From the NCBI GenBank assembly GCA_910578475.1, contig CAJTRK010000016.1, positions 1 to 64,000 on the forward strand: a DNA stretch of 64,000 bases. Direction: 5' to 3'. Shown piece after piece: positions 28,788 to 38,055 of this stretch. Numbering within the stretch: position 1 is the stretch's first letter; each line of letters opens with the position of its first letter. The notes under the pieces are model-generated. The model did no database searches. It was not told the origin of the DNA and saw only the letters and a list, made by a program, of their open reading frames with translations. Source of the stretch: an uncultured Lachnospiraceae bacterium. Its GTDB lineage: Bacteria > Bacillota > Clostridia > Lachnospirales > Lachnospiraceae. The translations under genes and the position numbers were made by a program.

Positions 28788-29744
28788 ATGGAAGACAGGA
28801 AGATGGACAATCGGAAGATGGGAAACAACAGAATCGACAACAGTCAGTTGGAAGCGTTGATTGAGACATTTGCGAAAGACAGGACGAATGAGAATTTCGT
28901 AAAAGTCATGGAACAGCTCGAACGGTCGGTACTTTATGTGCCTGCAATGATGCCTCAGAATCTGGACAAAGAAGCGATGGAAAACATGCGGGAAGGGAAA
29001 GGCATGAAACTGCCGAAGGACGCGAAGGTCCTGCCTTTTCTTCTGAAAAAGGAAAGCGGAGAGCAGGCGCTTCCTGTTTTTTCTTCCCTGAAACAGGTTC
29101 CGAAGGATAAAAAGAGTCCGGCGATTCTGGCATTGCCTTTCTTTAACTGTGTAGCGATGGCGATGGCCAATCAGGAAAAGGTGCAGATGGTCGTTCTGAA
29201 TCCTTACACGCATAATATCATTCTTCCGCCCAGGCTTCTGGAAGTTGCACAGAAGAGGAGCAAACAGGCGCAGCCCCAGAAGGTGAAGCTGACGGAAAAA
29301 CAGTTTCATCAGGTGGCAAACGGCTTTGTCGCTTACTCTGTGCTTCCTTCTTTTCTGTTTGATAAAAAGAAAGAAGGACTGGAACAGCTGCAAAGGGAAG
29401 AAGGAACGTTTCTTCTGTCCCGGTATGCGTCGGTTTACCCGAAGGAAATCCGGATGCCTTATCAGGAAGAGGACTTCTCTCTGATGACGCTGAATGTGAC
29501 GGAAGATATGCAGATTACGAGAATCGATATGCCGGAAACGAACCTGAACAAAGGGATGTGCTGCCGTATTTATATTGTCTGGAAGCGGGAGGCGGAGGAA
29601 CTCCTGTATTTTACGATTGAGCAGGCGGAAAACGGCAATGTGATTGGGCGCGTCGGGGCGGATAAAAAGCATGATTCGATTGAACCAGCGCCGGATAACG
29701 GGGCCGAAATCGAAACCATTATGAAACTGGCGGAGGAAATGTAG
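28788..29744 (+). CDS. SseB-like protein
   Basis: 318 aa, soluble, no signal peptide. The N-terminal half (about 20-135) follows the SseB N-terminal domain: LEALIETFAKDRTNENF, a strand with VLYVPAMMP, and LPVFSSLKQV then VQMVVLNPYTHNIILP. SseB proteins were named for enhanced serine sensitivity, and the molecular role is unclear. The C-terminal half has no motif I can name. It follows the acyltransferase by 2 bp, so the two are an operon. Confidence 0.75.
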   Translation: MEDRKMDNRKMGNNRIDNSQLEALIETFAKDRTNENFVKVMEQLERSVLYVPAMMPQNLDKEAMENMREGKGMKLPKDAKVLPFLLKKESGEQALPVFSSLKQVPKDKKSPAILALPFFNCVAMAMANQEKVQMVVLNPYTHNIILPPRLLEVAQKRSKQAQPQKVKLTEKQFHQVANGFVAYSVLPSFLFDKKKEGLEQLQREEGTFLLSRYASVYPKEIRMPYQEEDFSLMTLNVTEDMQITRIDMPETNLNKGMCCRIYIVWKREAEELLYFTIEQAENGNVIGRVGADKKHDSIEPAPDNGAEIETIMKLAEEM

Positions 29745-29796
29745 TTTTAACGGGCATGCAAAAATACAGTCTGAGAAGAGAGGTATGGTTATCAAT

Positions 29797-30465
29797 ATGA
29801 TTACAACAATTGTGTTTGATTTGGATGGTACGCTGTTGGATACGCTGGAAGACTTAACGGACAGCGTCAATTATGCGATTGGAAAGTTCGGTTTTCCGAA
29901 AAGAACCCTCGATGAAATTCGGAGTTTTGTCGGGAACGGAATTGCGAAGCTGATTGAGCGCGTTATTCCGGAAGGCACGGAGAATCCCCATTATGAGGAG
30001 ATTTTAAAGACTTTTCGGGAATACTATGCGCTGCATTGCAAAGATAAGACGAAACCCTATGACGGAATTATCGAAATGCTCGATACGCTGGACAAAGAAG
30101 GCTATCGGATGGCGGTCGTTTCCAATAAATTCGATGCGGCCGTAAAAGAACTTTGCGGTCTTTATTTTGGAAAAAGAATCAGGACGGCTGTGGGTGAGAG
30201 CGGAAAAGTCAGAAAAAAACCAGCGCCCGATGCGGTATATCAGGTGCTGGAAGATTTGTCTGTTTCGGCAGCGGATGCCGTTTATGTCGGAGATTCCGAC
30301 GTGGATATTGCCACGGCGGGAAATGTGCCGATGACCTGCATCAGCGTAACATGGGGATTTCGCAGCCGCGGACAGCTGCTTGCCGCCGGGGCTGACGAGA
30401 AACACATGATTACTGAGCCGATGCAGCTTCCGGCGCTTCTTCGTGAGCTTCCTCGGGAAGCGTAA
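29797..30465 (+). CDS. HAD-family hydrolase, phosphoglycolate-phosphatase type
   Basis: 222 aa. HAD motif I DLDGTLLDT with the nucleophile Asp near the N-terminus, motif II VVSNK, motif III Lys in KKPAPDAVY, and motif IV YVGDSDVDIATA. The alpha-helical cap (about 15-90) is that of Gph/PgmB-like enzymes. Likely substrates are small phosphorylated metabolites. Start chosen at 29797; an ATG at 29785 is only one base from the GAGAGG site. The last 56 bp overlap the convergent gene for the CBS-domain membrane protein. Confidence 0.88.
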   Translation: MITTIVFDLDGTLLDTLEDLTDSVNYAIGKFGFPKRTLDEIRSFVGNGIAKLIERVIPEGTENPHYEEILKTFREYYALHCKDKTKPYDGIIEMLDTLDKEGYRMAVVSNKFDAAVKELCGLYFGKRIRTAVGESGKVRKKPAPDAVYQVLEDLSVSAADAVYVGDSDVDIATAGNVPMTCISVTWGFRSRGQLLAAGADEKHMITEPMQLPALLRELPREA

Positions 30466-31702
30466 TCAGTACTTTCAGAATACGGTTTTTGGCGATGCCC
30501 TGTGCCTGGAGCAGGATGCCGTTTTCGAGCTGAATGGATTCCTTATCATCCGGAATCCGTTCCAGCTGCTCAATCATCAGGCCGCCGATGGAATCGAAGT
30601 CTTCCGAGTTCAGTTCCGTTTCCAGCGCGTCATTGATATCGTCGAGCTTCATGCCGGCCTCTACAAGATATTGGCCGGGCTGTATTTCTTTGATGAGTTC
30701 TTCTTCGTCTTCATCGTATTCATCGCGAATCTCACCGACGATTTCTTCAATCAGGTCTTCCATCGTAATCAGGCCGACAGTCGTGCCGTATTCGCTGAGC
30801 ACGAAGGTAATGTTAAAAGATTTTTCCCGCATTTCCATCATCAGGTCTGCGATTTTCTTATATTCATATGTATAATAAGCGCTTCGCAGTATTTTCTTAA
30901 TCTGGAACTTTTCCTTATCTTTTACAAGAATAAAATCCTTAATATTGACGATGCCGATGATATTGTCCGGGTCGTCTTCATAGACCGGCAGACGCGTGAA
31001 CATGGACGCCTTGAAAGTCGATAATACCTGGTCGTAAGTGGAGGCAATGGAGATGCTCGTCATATGGATGCGGGGTACCATGATATCTTTGGCAACCGCG
31101 TCGCCGAAATCGAATACATTATAAATCATTTCCCGTTCTTCGGATTCAATGGCGCCGCCCTCGTGGCTCACGTCCACATAAGTCTTTAATTCATTTTCGG
31201 AAATGCTCATATTGCGGCCATTGTCGTCGATATGAAGCAGGCGGAGAATGCCGGCCGACAGTTTATCGACGAGGAAAATGACCGGGGTGAGCATTTTCAT
31301 CAAAAGATGAATGATGCCGCTGTAAAGCAGGGAAATTTTCTCCGAGCTGTTCATCGCCCAGGTTTTCGGAATGATTTCACCGAACAGCAGAATAACCAGC
31401 GTTAACGCGCCTGTTACAAAACCGACCATATAGCTTCCCCATGTCCGGATGGCAAAAGTCGTCGCAACGGAAGACGCGCTGATATTGACGATGTTATTGC
31501 CAATCAGAATCGTGCTGAGCATTTTGCTGTATTGTTCGAGGATGGAAAGTACCCGGATTGCACGTTTGGAATTTTCCTGTGCCAGTGTACGGAGCCGCAC
31601 CTGATTTACTGTTGTAAAAGCAGTCTCGGCCGAAGAAAAGAAAGCTGATAACAGAACAAGAACTAACAATGAAATAAGTTGTATGACACCTGTGGTATCC
31701 AA
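30410..31702 (-). CDS. CNNM/CorC-type membrane protein with CBS pair (hemolysin family)
   Basis: 430 aa. An N-terminal DUF21/CNNM membrane domain (about 1-190; SAFFSSAETAFTTVNQ, IPKTWA), a CBS pair (about 200-325; DIMVPRIHMTSI, VLSEYGTTVGLITMEDLIEEIVGEI) and a C-terminal CorC_HlyC domain. Such proteins are linked to Mg2+/Co2+ export. The TTG at 31702 is chosen because AGGAG lies at 31720-31716. An ATG at 31738 has no ribosome site and would precede it. Its 3-prime end overlaps the HAD gene by 56 bp. Confidence 0.88.
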   Translation of the reverse strand: MDTTGVIQLISLLVLVLLSAFFSSAETAFTTVNQVRLRTLAQENSKRAIRVLSILEQYSKMLSTILIGNNIVNISASSVATTFAIRTWGSYMVGFVTGALTLVILLFGEIIPKTWAMNSSEKISLLYSGIIHLLMKMLTPVIFLVDKLSAGILRLLHIDDNGRNMSISENELKTYVDVSHEGGAIESEEREMIYNVFDFGDAVAKDIMVPRIHMTSISIASTYDQVLSTFKASMFTRLPVYEDDPDNIIGIVNIKDFILVKDKEKFQIKKILRSAYYTYEYKKIADLMMEMREKSFNITFVLSEYGTTVGLITMEDLIEEIVGEIRDEYDEDEEELIKEIQPGQYLVEAGMKLDDINDALETELNSEDFDSIGGLMIEQLERIPDDKESIQLENGILLQAQGIAKNRILKVLITLPEEAHEEAPEAASAQ

Positions 31703-31853
31703 TGAAAAATTCACACTCCTTTTAATTAATAGAATCATTACGATTTAGATATCTTTAGTAGAAAATAATACATGATTGAGAATATTGTGTCAAGTTTTTC
31801 CTGTATTCTGAATATATATTTAATATCTTTTGGAAGGGGAAGGTGTTTGGTTT

Positions 31854-32228
31854 ATGGAGAGAAAAATGGTTGACAGCGGAAAGCTCGTTTTTGTCATGAA
31901 ATGTATGCTTGCCGCCTATATTCTGACCGCAGGACTTTTGCTGCTGCTGGCGCTTATGCTGTATCGGTTCGGCCTGTCGGAAAAGACGGTGTCCATTTGC
32001 ATCATCGTTATTTACATTGTCGTAACGTTTCTTGCGGGACTGCTTGCCGGAAAACGGATGGGAGAGAAGAAATTTCTGTGGGGGCTCGCAATGGGCTGTC
32101 TGTATTTTCTGATTTTGACGGCAGTTTCGCTGATTGTAAACAAAGGGATGGAAGACGCGGCGGGAAATCTGGTCACGGTATTCATGCTGTGTGGCGGAAG
32201 CGGTATGTTGGGCGGCATGATAAGTTGA
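31854..32228 (+). CDS. TIGR04086 family membrane protein
   Basis: 124 aa with four predicted membrane helices and little else. The glycine-rich end LCGGSGMLGGM and the position directly before the SCIFF precursor fit the TIGR04086 family, which in Clostridia is found beside SCIFF/ScfB. Function unknown. AAGGGGAAGG sits 10 bases before the ATG; a TTG at 31830 is in frame but overlaps that site. Confidence 0.8.
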   Translation: MERKMVDSGKLVFVMKCMLAAYILTAGLLLLLALMLYRFGLSEKTVSICIIVIYIVVTFLAGLLAGKRMGEKKFLWGLAMGCLYFLILTAVSLIVNKGMEDAAGNLVTVFMLCGGSGMLGGMIS

Positions 32229-32237
32229 AAAAAATGC

Positions 32238-32266
32238 TTTTCATGCCGAATAATATATGGTATACT
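32238..32266 (+). promoter_or_regulatory. Promoter before the SCIFF gene
   Basis: TTTTCA (32238-32243), 17-bp spacer, TGG-TATACT (-10 at 32261-32266 with extended TGn). It would start transcription about 70 bp before the precursor peptide gene. Confidence 0.5.
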
Positions 32267-32341
32267 ATTTCAAGTTACGAGTTTCGCAACGATTTAAGCT
32301 GCGAATTGGGAATTGAAATTTGAAAGGAGAACAGTATAGAG

Positions 32342-32485
32342 ATGAAACATATTAAGACTCTGAACACAAGAGATTTAAAAGAATCCATGAAAAAAGGCGG
32401 CTGCGGCGAGTGCCAGACATCCTGCCAGTCAGCTTGCAAGACATCCTGCACGGTCGGCAATCAGAGCTGCGAGAATGTTAAATAA
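32342..32485 (+). CDS. scfA: SCIFF precursor peptide (six cysteines in forty-five)
   Basis: 47-residue ribosomal peptide. The leader MKHIKTLNTRDLKESMKKG is followed by a Cys-rich core with Cys at 21, 24, 28, 32, 36 and 43, exactly six. Core motifs CGECQTSCQSAC and KTSC are those of the near-universal clostridial SCIFF peptide. The radical SAM enzyme ScfB makes a thioether link between a Cys sulfur and a Thr of the core. AAAGGAG precedes the ATG by about 12 bases. The biological role of the product is unknown despite its conservation. Confidence 0.96.
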   Translation: MKHIKTLNTRDLKESMKKGGCGECQTSCQSACKTSCTVGNQSCENVK

Positions 32486-32552
32486 ATTCAACATTGCAGT
32501 AAAATGAGTTTTGCGGTATCGTTACAACAAGCGAGAATGAAATAATGTTCTG

Positions 32553-32578
32553 TAAGCAGCGATTTGCGTCGCTGCTTA
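32553..32578 (+). terminator. Hairpin between scfA and scfB, probable attenuator
   Basis: TAAGCAGCGA (32553-32562), loop of 6, TCGCTGCTTA (32569-32578): a perfect 10-bp stem followed by a weak T-rich stretch. It would cut transcription partly and leave more precursor mRNA than maturase mRNA. Confidence 0.6.
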
Positions 32579-32605
32579 TTATGCGTTTAGAAAGGGAGAA
32601 CCGTT

Positions 32606-34084
32606 TTGATACATCAATACCGAAATAATGGCTACAATATTGTACTGGATGTGAACAGCGGCAGCGTTCATGTGGTGGACGATATTGTTTATGATATTCT
32701 GCCCGTCGTTGAAAAATTTCTGGCGGAAGGCGGGATGAGAAATGAATCCGGGGAAGATAAAGAAAACGGCGCGGAGAAAGAGACTGCGGCGGAAAGGCTT
32801 TTAAGGTTCATGGATGAGAATGCTTCCGTTTTGGGCGAACAGCGGTTTTCAGAGGAATTGCGTTTTACAGAGCGGTATTCCGGGGAACAGCTTCGGGAAG
32901 CCGTTGAGGAAATTCTGGAATTGAAAGAAGCCGGAATGCTTTTTACGGATGATATTTATGAGAAATATATTGCGGATTTCGGGAAGCGGAAGACGGTCGT
33001 CAAGGCGCTTTGTCTGCATATCGCCCACGACTGCAACCTTGCCTGCCGTTACTGTTTTGCCGAAGAAGGAGAATACCACGGAAGACGGGCGCTCATGAGC
33101 TTTGAAGTCGGGAAAAAGGCGTTGGATTTCCTGATTGCAAACTCCGGTAATCGAGTGAATCTGGAAGTGGATTTTTTCGGCGGAGAACCGCTTATGAACT
33201 GGGAAGTTGTAAAACAGCTCGTAGAATATGGAAGAAGCGTCGAAAAGGAACATAATAAACGCTTTCGCTTCACGCTGACGACAAACGGTGTGCTGCTGAA
33301 TGACGAAATCATGGAATTTGTGAATCGTGAGATGGGGAACGTGGTACTCAGCATAGACGGCCGGAAAGATGTAAACGACAGAATGCGGCCGCATCGGGGC
33401 GGTCAGGGAAGCTATGAGGAAATCGTTCCGAAGTTCCGGAAGGCGGCGAAGAGCAGGGAGCAGATGAATTATTATGTGCGCGGAACCTACACCCGAAATA
33501 ATCTGGATTTTGCGGAAGATGTGAAACATCTGGCGGACCTGGGATTTGAGCAGATTTCCGTGGAGCCGGTTGTTGCCGGCCCGGAGGATGATTATGCCCT
33601 GCGGGAAGAAGACATCCCTGCGCTGCTTGCGGAATATGACGGGCTCGCGTTGGAATATTTGAAGAGAAGAAAAGAAGGAAAAGCTTTTAATTTCTTCCAT
33701 TTTATGATAGATTTAGAAGGTGGGCCGTGCGTAGCCAAAAGATTGTCCGGCTGCGGCTCAGGAAATGAATATCTGGCGGTCACGCCCTGGGGCGACTTTT
33801 ATCCGTGCCATCAGTTTGTCGGAAACGAAGAATTTCTGATGGGGAATGTGGATGAGGGGATTACCCGTCCGGATATCCGGGATATGTTCAAGAACTGTAA
33901 CGTCTATACGAAGGAAAAATGCAGAGATTGTTTTGCCAAGTTTTATTGCAGCGGCGGTTGTGCCGCCAATTCTTATCAGTTTCATGGCAATATCAATGAC
34001 GTCTACGACCTCGGCTGTCAGTTACAGAGAAAGCGCATCGAATGCGCAATCATGATAAAAGCGGCGTTGGCCGATGGTGTATAA
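32606..34084 (+). CDS. scfB: SCIFF maturase, radical SAM/SPASM thioether synthase
   Basis: 492 aa. The SAM-cluster motif is C143-x3-C147-x2-C150 in HDCNLACRYCFAEEG. A SPASM domain at the C-terminus carries the auxiliary cluster ligands (LSGCGSGNEYL, YPCHQF, CRDCFAKFYCSGGC, DLGC). The N-terminal ~110 residues are the precursor-binding (RRE-like) and linker region. Start is TTG at 32606 after AAGGGAG, giving MIHQYRNNGYN as in other ScfB proteins. It acts in the cytosol on the ScfA peptide 120 bp upstream. Confidence 0.95.
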   Translation: MIHQYRNNGYNIVLDVNSGSVHVVDDIVYDILPVVEKFLAEGGMRNESGEDKENGAEKETAAERLLRFMDENASVLGEQRFSEELRFTERYSGEQLREAVEEILELKEAGMLFTDDIYEKYIADFGKRKTVVKALCLHIAHDCNLACRYCFAEEGEYHGRRALMSFEVGKKALDFLIANSGNRVNLEVDFFGGEPLMNWEVVKQLVEYGRSVEKEHNKRFRFTLTTNGVLLNDEIMEFVNREMGNVVLSIDGRKDVNDRMRPHRGGQGSYEEIVPKFRKAAKSREQMNYYVRGTYTRNNLDFAEDVKHLADLGFEQISVEPVVAGPEDDYALREEDIPALLAEYDGLALEYLKRRKEGKAFNFFHFMIDLEGGPCVAKRLSGCGSGNEYLAVTPWGDFYPCHQFVGNEEFLMGNVDEGITRPDIRDMFKNCNVYTKEKCRDCFAKFYCSGGCAANSYQFHGNINDVYDLGCQLQRKRIECAIMIKAALADGV

Positions 34085-34104
34085 GAAAGGAGTAAACTTA
34101 TAAA

Positions 34105-36369
34105 ATGAAAAAGAACAAAGCCATAATGGGTCTGGTTGTCTTTGTGCTTTTGCTGGCCGGTCTTGGGTATACCGCGGCTTTTGGCATCGGCGCGGATAAA
34201 TCGGGCTCTGCTTCCAGCGTTAAACTGGGTCTCGACCTGGCCGGAGGCGTCAGCATCACTTATCAGGTAGTGGGAGAAGAGCTGCCGGATAAGGAAGATA
34301 TGAGCGATACGATTTACAAGTTACAGCAGCGTGTCGAGAATTACAGCACGGAAGCACAGGTATATCAGGAAGGCGATGACAGAATTAATATTGAGATTCC
34401 GGGCGTATCCGATGCGAATGCCATTCTGGAAGAACTGGGACAGCCGGGAACGCTGTATTTTATCGCGCAGACGGACAGCGCCGGCAATCAGAATTATATT
34501 TTCAATTACGGAGTTGATGCGGACGGAAACATCGTGCCGCAGTACGACCTTCTGAAAACACTGGAAGAGTTACAGGCGGACGGCTCCATCGTGCTGACCG
34601 GTACGGATGTTGCGGGCGCACAGGCAGGTTCTCAGCAGGACAGCCTGATGAACAATACCCAATATGTGGTACAACTGACGCTTACCGATGCCGGAACAGA
34701 GGCTTTTGCGAAAGCGACGGAAAAAGCTTATAACGCAGGGGAATCCATTGCCATTTATTATGACGGGGAATTTGTGAGCGTTCCAAATGTTCAGGCAGTT
34801 ATCTCCGACGGCAGCGCGGTCATTACCGGACAGGCCAGTTTTGAAGAAGCGGACAGGCTTGCGTCCACGATTCGTATCGGCGGATTGAAACTGGAACTTC
34901 AGGAACTGCGTTCCAATGTGGTCGGCGCACAGCTCGGCTCCGATGCAATTCGCACCAGTCTGCTTGCGGCGGCTGTTGGATTTGCGCTCGTTGTTGTTTT
35001 TATGATTGCAGTTTATTATGTGCCCGGTATTGCGGCCAGCTTATCGCTTGCTTTATATACCGCGTTAATGATTATTTTGTTAGATGCTTTCGAAATCACG
35101 CTGACGCTGCCCGGCATTGCAGGTATCATCCTGTCAATCGGTATGGCGGTCGATGCTAATGTTATTATTTTTGCCCGTATCAGAGAAGAGCTCGCGACCG
35201 GAAAAACGGTGCAGTCTTCGATTAAAATCGGTTTTTCCAAAGCCCTTTCCGCGATTCTCGACGGCAACATTACGACGCTGATTGCGGCGGCGGTACTGGC
35301 GCTGAAAGGAACCGGAACGATTAAGGGATTTGCCCAGACGCTTGCGCTCGGTATTGTTCTTTCCATGTTCACGGCGCTGCTCGTTACGAAATTTATCTTA
35401 AATGCGCTCCATGCGCTCGGCGTGCAGAGTCCGAAAGCCTATGGCGTGGCAAAGGAGAAAAAGACTTTACGGATTTTATCGAGGCAGAAAGTATTTTTTG
35501 CCCTTTCCGCAGTTGTAATCATTGCAGGATTTGTTGTTATGGGCGTCAATCAGGCATCCGGAAAATCAGCTTTGAATTACAGCCTGGAATTTGTCGGCGG
35601 TACATCTACTACATTAACGCTGAACGAAGACATGCCGATTGAAAAAATTGATTCCGATATTGTGCCGTTAATCGAGAATATTACGGGAGACGGTAACGTA
35701 CAGACAACAAAAGTAGCCGGTTCCAATCAGATTATCATCAAGACAAGAACGCTGAATGTGGAAGAAAGAGAAGCGTTTGCCAATGTTATGGTCACGAACT
35801 TCGGCGTGGAAGAAAGTTCTATCACGGCGGAGACAATCAGTGCGACTGTCAGCTCGGAAATGAAAGCCGACGCGATTATCGCTATCGTTGCGGCGGCCGT
35901 TTGTATGCTGGTTTATATCTGGTTCCGGTTTAAGGATATTCGATTCGGCGCCAGTGCGGTTATTGCGCTGCTGCATGATATTCTGGTAGTGCTTGCGTTT
36001 TATGCGGCTGTCAGAGTGCCGGTGGGCAATACGTTTATTGCCTGTATGCTGACAATCGTCGGATATTCCATCAACGCAACCATCGTTATCTTTGACCGCA
36101 TCCGTGAGAATATGAGAGAGAGGGGCAGGAAGGAAAGTCTGGAAGAAGTGGTGAACAGAAGTATTTCACAGACTTTGTCGAGAAGTGTTTTCACTTCCCT
36201 GACCACGTTCTTTATGGTGGCTTCCCTGGAAGTATTCGGCGTTTCTTCCATACGGGAATTTGCGCTTCCGCTGATGGCAGGTATTATCTGCGGTACTTAT
36301 TCGTCTATCTGCCTTGCGGGTTCCTTATGGCATCTGTTCCGTAAGAAGATGGAAAAGAAGGTTTCCTGA
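34105..36369 (+). CDS. secDF: SecD-SecF fusion, protein translocase subunit
   Basis: 754 aa. The SecD half (about 1-450) has an N-terminal anchor, LGLDLAGGVSITYQ, a large extracellular P1 region and six helices (AVDANVIIFARIREE). The SecF half (about 455-754) opens with another anchor and carries the periplasmic motif LEFVGGTSTTL and the helices with GYSINATIVIFDRIREN. SecDF uses proton-motive force to finish export through SecYEG. It follows scfB by 20 bp, a common clostridial order. Confidence 0.95.
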   Translation: MKKNKAIMGLVVFVLLLAGLGYTAAFGIGADKSGSASSVKLGLDLAGGVSITYQVVGEELPDKEDMSDTIYKLQQRVENYSTEAQVYQEGDDRINIEIPGVSDANAILEELGQPGTLYFIAQTDSAGNQNYIFNYGVDADGNIVPQYDLLKTLEELQADGSIVLTGTDVAGAQAGSQQDSLMNNTQYVVQLTLTDAGTEAFAKATEKAYNAGESIAIYYDGEFVSVPNVQAVISDGSAVITGQASFEEADRLASTIRIGGLKLELQELRSNVVGAQLGSDAIRTSLLAAAVGFALVVVFMIAVYYVPGIAASLSLALYTALMIILLDAFEITLTLPGIAGIILSIGMAVDANVIIFARIREELATGKTVQSSIKIGFSKALSAILDGNITTLIAAAVLALKGTGTIKGFAQTLALGIVLSMFTALLVTKFILNALHALGVQSPKAYGVAKEKKTLRILSRQKVFFALSAVVIIAGFVVMGVNQASGKSALNYSLEFVGGTSTTLTLNEDMPIEKIDSDIVPLIENITGDGNVQTTKVAGSNQIIIKTRTLNVEEREAFANVMVTNFGVEESSITAETISATVSSEMKADAIIAIVAAAVCMLVYIWFRFKDIRFGASAVIALLHDILVVLAFYAAVRVPVGNTFIACMLTIVGYSINATIVIFDRIRENMRERGRKESLEEVVNRSISQTLSRSVFTSLTTFFMVASLEVFGVSSIREFALPLMAGIICGTYSSICLAGSLWHLFRKKMEKKVS

Positions 36370-36401
36370 AAGCACAAAAAAATGCAGAAAGCCTAAGATA
36401 T

Positions 36402-36443
36402 AATTCCTCCATGCGAAGGTAAAATGCGTGGGGGAATTTTTTT
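36402..36443 (+). terminator. Intrinsic terminator after secDF
   Basis: AATTCCTCCATGCG pairs with TGCGTGGGGGAATT (one or two wobbles) and a run of seven T follows. Confidence 0.8.
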
Positions 36444-36533
36444 ATTGCATTAGCCATACCTTATTTGTAGAATATTAATAGAATTTATAGAATTATTTGC
36501 AAAATAGTAAATTTACAAAATTTAGTTATAATA

Positions 36534-36562
36534 TTTACATCCAGATATTTTGATGGTATAAT
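36534..36562 (+). promoter_or_regulatory. Strong promoter of the three-gene unknown cassette
   Basis: TTTACA (36534-36539), 17-bp spacer, perfect TATAAT (36557-36562), in very AT-rich DNA (about 36451-36580), 46 bp before the first ATG. Confidence 0.75.
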
Positions 36563-36607
36563 TTTAAAACGAAACATTCATAGATGATTTTATGCAGGGA
36601 GGCTGAA

Positions 36608-37327
36608 ATGTCATTCATTAAAAATTGTCAAATGAGCATATTCGGAAATTATGAAAGTATCGTGCCGGAAAGCGATTTGGTTCGTAATCTGGCGGACGCT
36701 TTGAAAGAGTATGAATTTATTCCGGGAACAATTGATGTAGGACTCTTTGATTCAGTCAGGGGAGAGGCTTCCATAGGAAAAAGAATTCATATGATTTCAG
36801 AAAACGAATGTTGGAAAATTAATATTTTGATGGAGCGTATTGATTTCCTGTATACTTATAAGGAATCTGGTAAAGAGTATTTCCGCTTGGAGGATGTGTG
36901 CGATACACTGTTGGGAATATCTGAATGTGTTTTTCAGGTGCTGGAAGAGGTCAGAGGCAAGCGGCTTGCGTTGAACTGCAGAGTGATACAGGATTTAACC
37001 GATATGGATATTGGCAGACTGATTCCGGAAGATATTCTGGGGATAACACATTATAAAAATAATGTACAGAGACAGTTAATGAGCTTTGCGAATACAGCCA
37101 ATGTTACATTTGGAGACGAAAAGTCAGAAGATAGCAATGTAATTTTCAAAGCAGATGTTGATGCAAGGGAAAATAAAAGAAGACTGACAGCGGCATATGA
37201 TATTAATACATTATCGGAAAACATGCAGTTAAGGTTTGTTCCGAAAGATTTGAATGCGTATGCAATGGCAGCTCGGGAAAAAATAAACGAAATGATAAAG
37301 GATTTTGATTCTTTTATGGAAAAGTAG
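36608..37327 (+). CDS. Protein of unknown function, first gene of AT-rich cassette
   Basis: 239 aa, soluble, no signal peptide or helix-turn-helix. I do not recognise the family. The sequence mixes strands and helices, with KRIHMISENECWKINILMER and a helical end (REKINEMIKDFDSFMEK). Start chosen at the ATG at 36608 because GGGAGG lies 7 bases before; the frame is open from 36584. It has a strong promoter of its own. Codon use is more AT-rich than in the secDF region, which suggests horizontal origin. The next gene follows by 9 bp. Confidence 0.65.
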   Translation: MSFIKNCQMSIFGNYESIVPESDLVRNLADALKEYEFIPGTIDVGLFDSVRGEASIGKRIHMISENECWKINILMERIDFLYTYKESGKEYFRLEDVCDTLLGISECVFQVLEEVRGKRLALNCRVIQDLTDMDIGRLIPEDILGITHYKNNVQRQLMSFANTANVTFGDEKSEDSNVIFKADVDARENKRRLTAAYDINTLSENMQLRFVPKDLNAYAMAAREKINEMIKDFDSFMEK

Positions 37328-37336
37328 AGGTTGTAT

Positions 37337-38053
37337 ATGGTTTGTGCGATACCGAATACGGAAAACGTTTCATTTCAGTATAATTTTAGGACATATTATG
37401 CTCATGGAGTCAGTCATGCTCTTTCGTTAAGAGACGATTGTGTACAGAATGAGAGCGAAGAGGCTATCGGAACGCAAAGCGATTGTAATTATCAGGGAAT
37501 TCCCGGTTATCTGGTAAAGTGTGATATAGAAAATAAAATTAACAGCTTCTCGATGCAGGATGATGATGACAGTATTCTTCAAGATTCTGATTTGCAGGTT
37601 TCTTATTTTCAGGAGGAACGGGAAGCATTTGTGAATAACTGCAAAGTACAGTTGTTGAATAGTATCATAGGTGATGAATTTATTGATGGAGAAATATCCA
37701 GAACAGAGATAATTGTAAAGGAAATGTTTAAACGGGGCAGAGAAGCTGTTATGTCTGCGCTTATGGATATTTATCTGGAATATTTTTCAGAACAGGATAT
37801 CCATGTGTTAAAAGGCGTGTTAGAATTGTTATCTGTATTGCCATATGAGGATGTAAGACCATCCGGTCAGATAATGGCACTAGGAGTCATGCGGCATAAA
37901 AATAAATATGTTATTAAAAAAGGAATACAATTATATGAGCGTTGGAATTCCAAAGAAGGTATCAAAATTATAAAAACGTTACATTTTGAAGAAATGCGTT
38001 TTCAGAAATATGCAGAACAGGTGATTGAATATCTTGAAAGGGACGGAGTATAA
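37337..38053 (+). CDS. Protein of unknown function with HEAT-like C-terminus, second gene of cassette
   Basis: 238 aa. The N-terminal part is polar and acidic (MQDDDDSILQDSD around 75-90). The C-terminal ~110 residues look like helical repeats of HEAT type (VLKGVLELLSVLPYEDV, IKKGIQLYERWNSKEG). HEAT-like parts usually bind other proteins. The family is not recognised. GAGG 6 bases before the ATG decides this start over a TTG at 37331. It is in an operon with the genes on both sides. Confidence 0.65.
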   Translation: MVCAIPNTENVSFQYNFRTYYAHGVSHALSLRDDCVQNESEEAIGTQSDCNYQGIPGYLVKCDIENKINSFSMQDDDDSILQDSDLQVSYFQEEREAFVNNCKVQLLNSIIGDEFIDGEISRTEIIVKEMFKRGREAVMSALMDIYLEYFSEQDIHVLKGVLELLSVLPYEDVRPSGQIMALGVMRHKNKYVIKKGIQLYERWNSKEGIKIIKTLHFEEMRFQKYAEQVIEYLERDGV

Positions 38054-38055
38054 GC

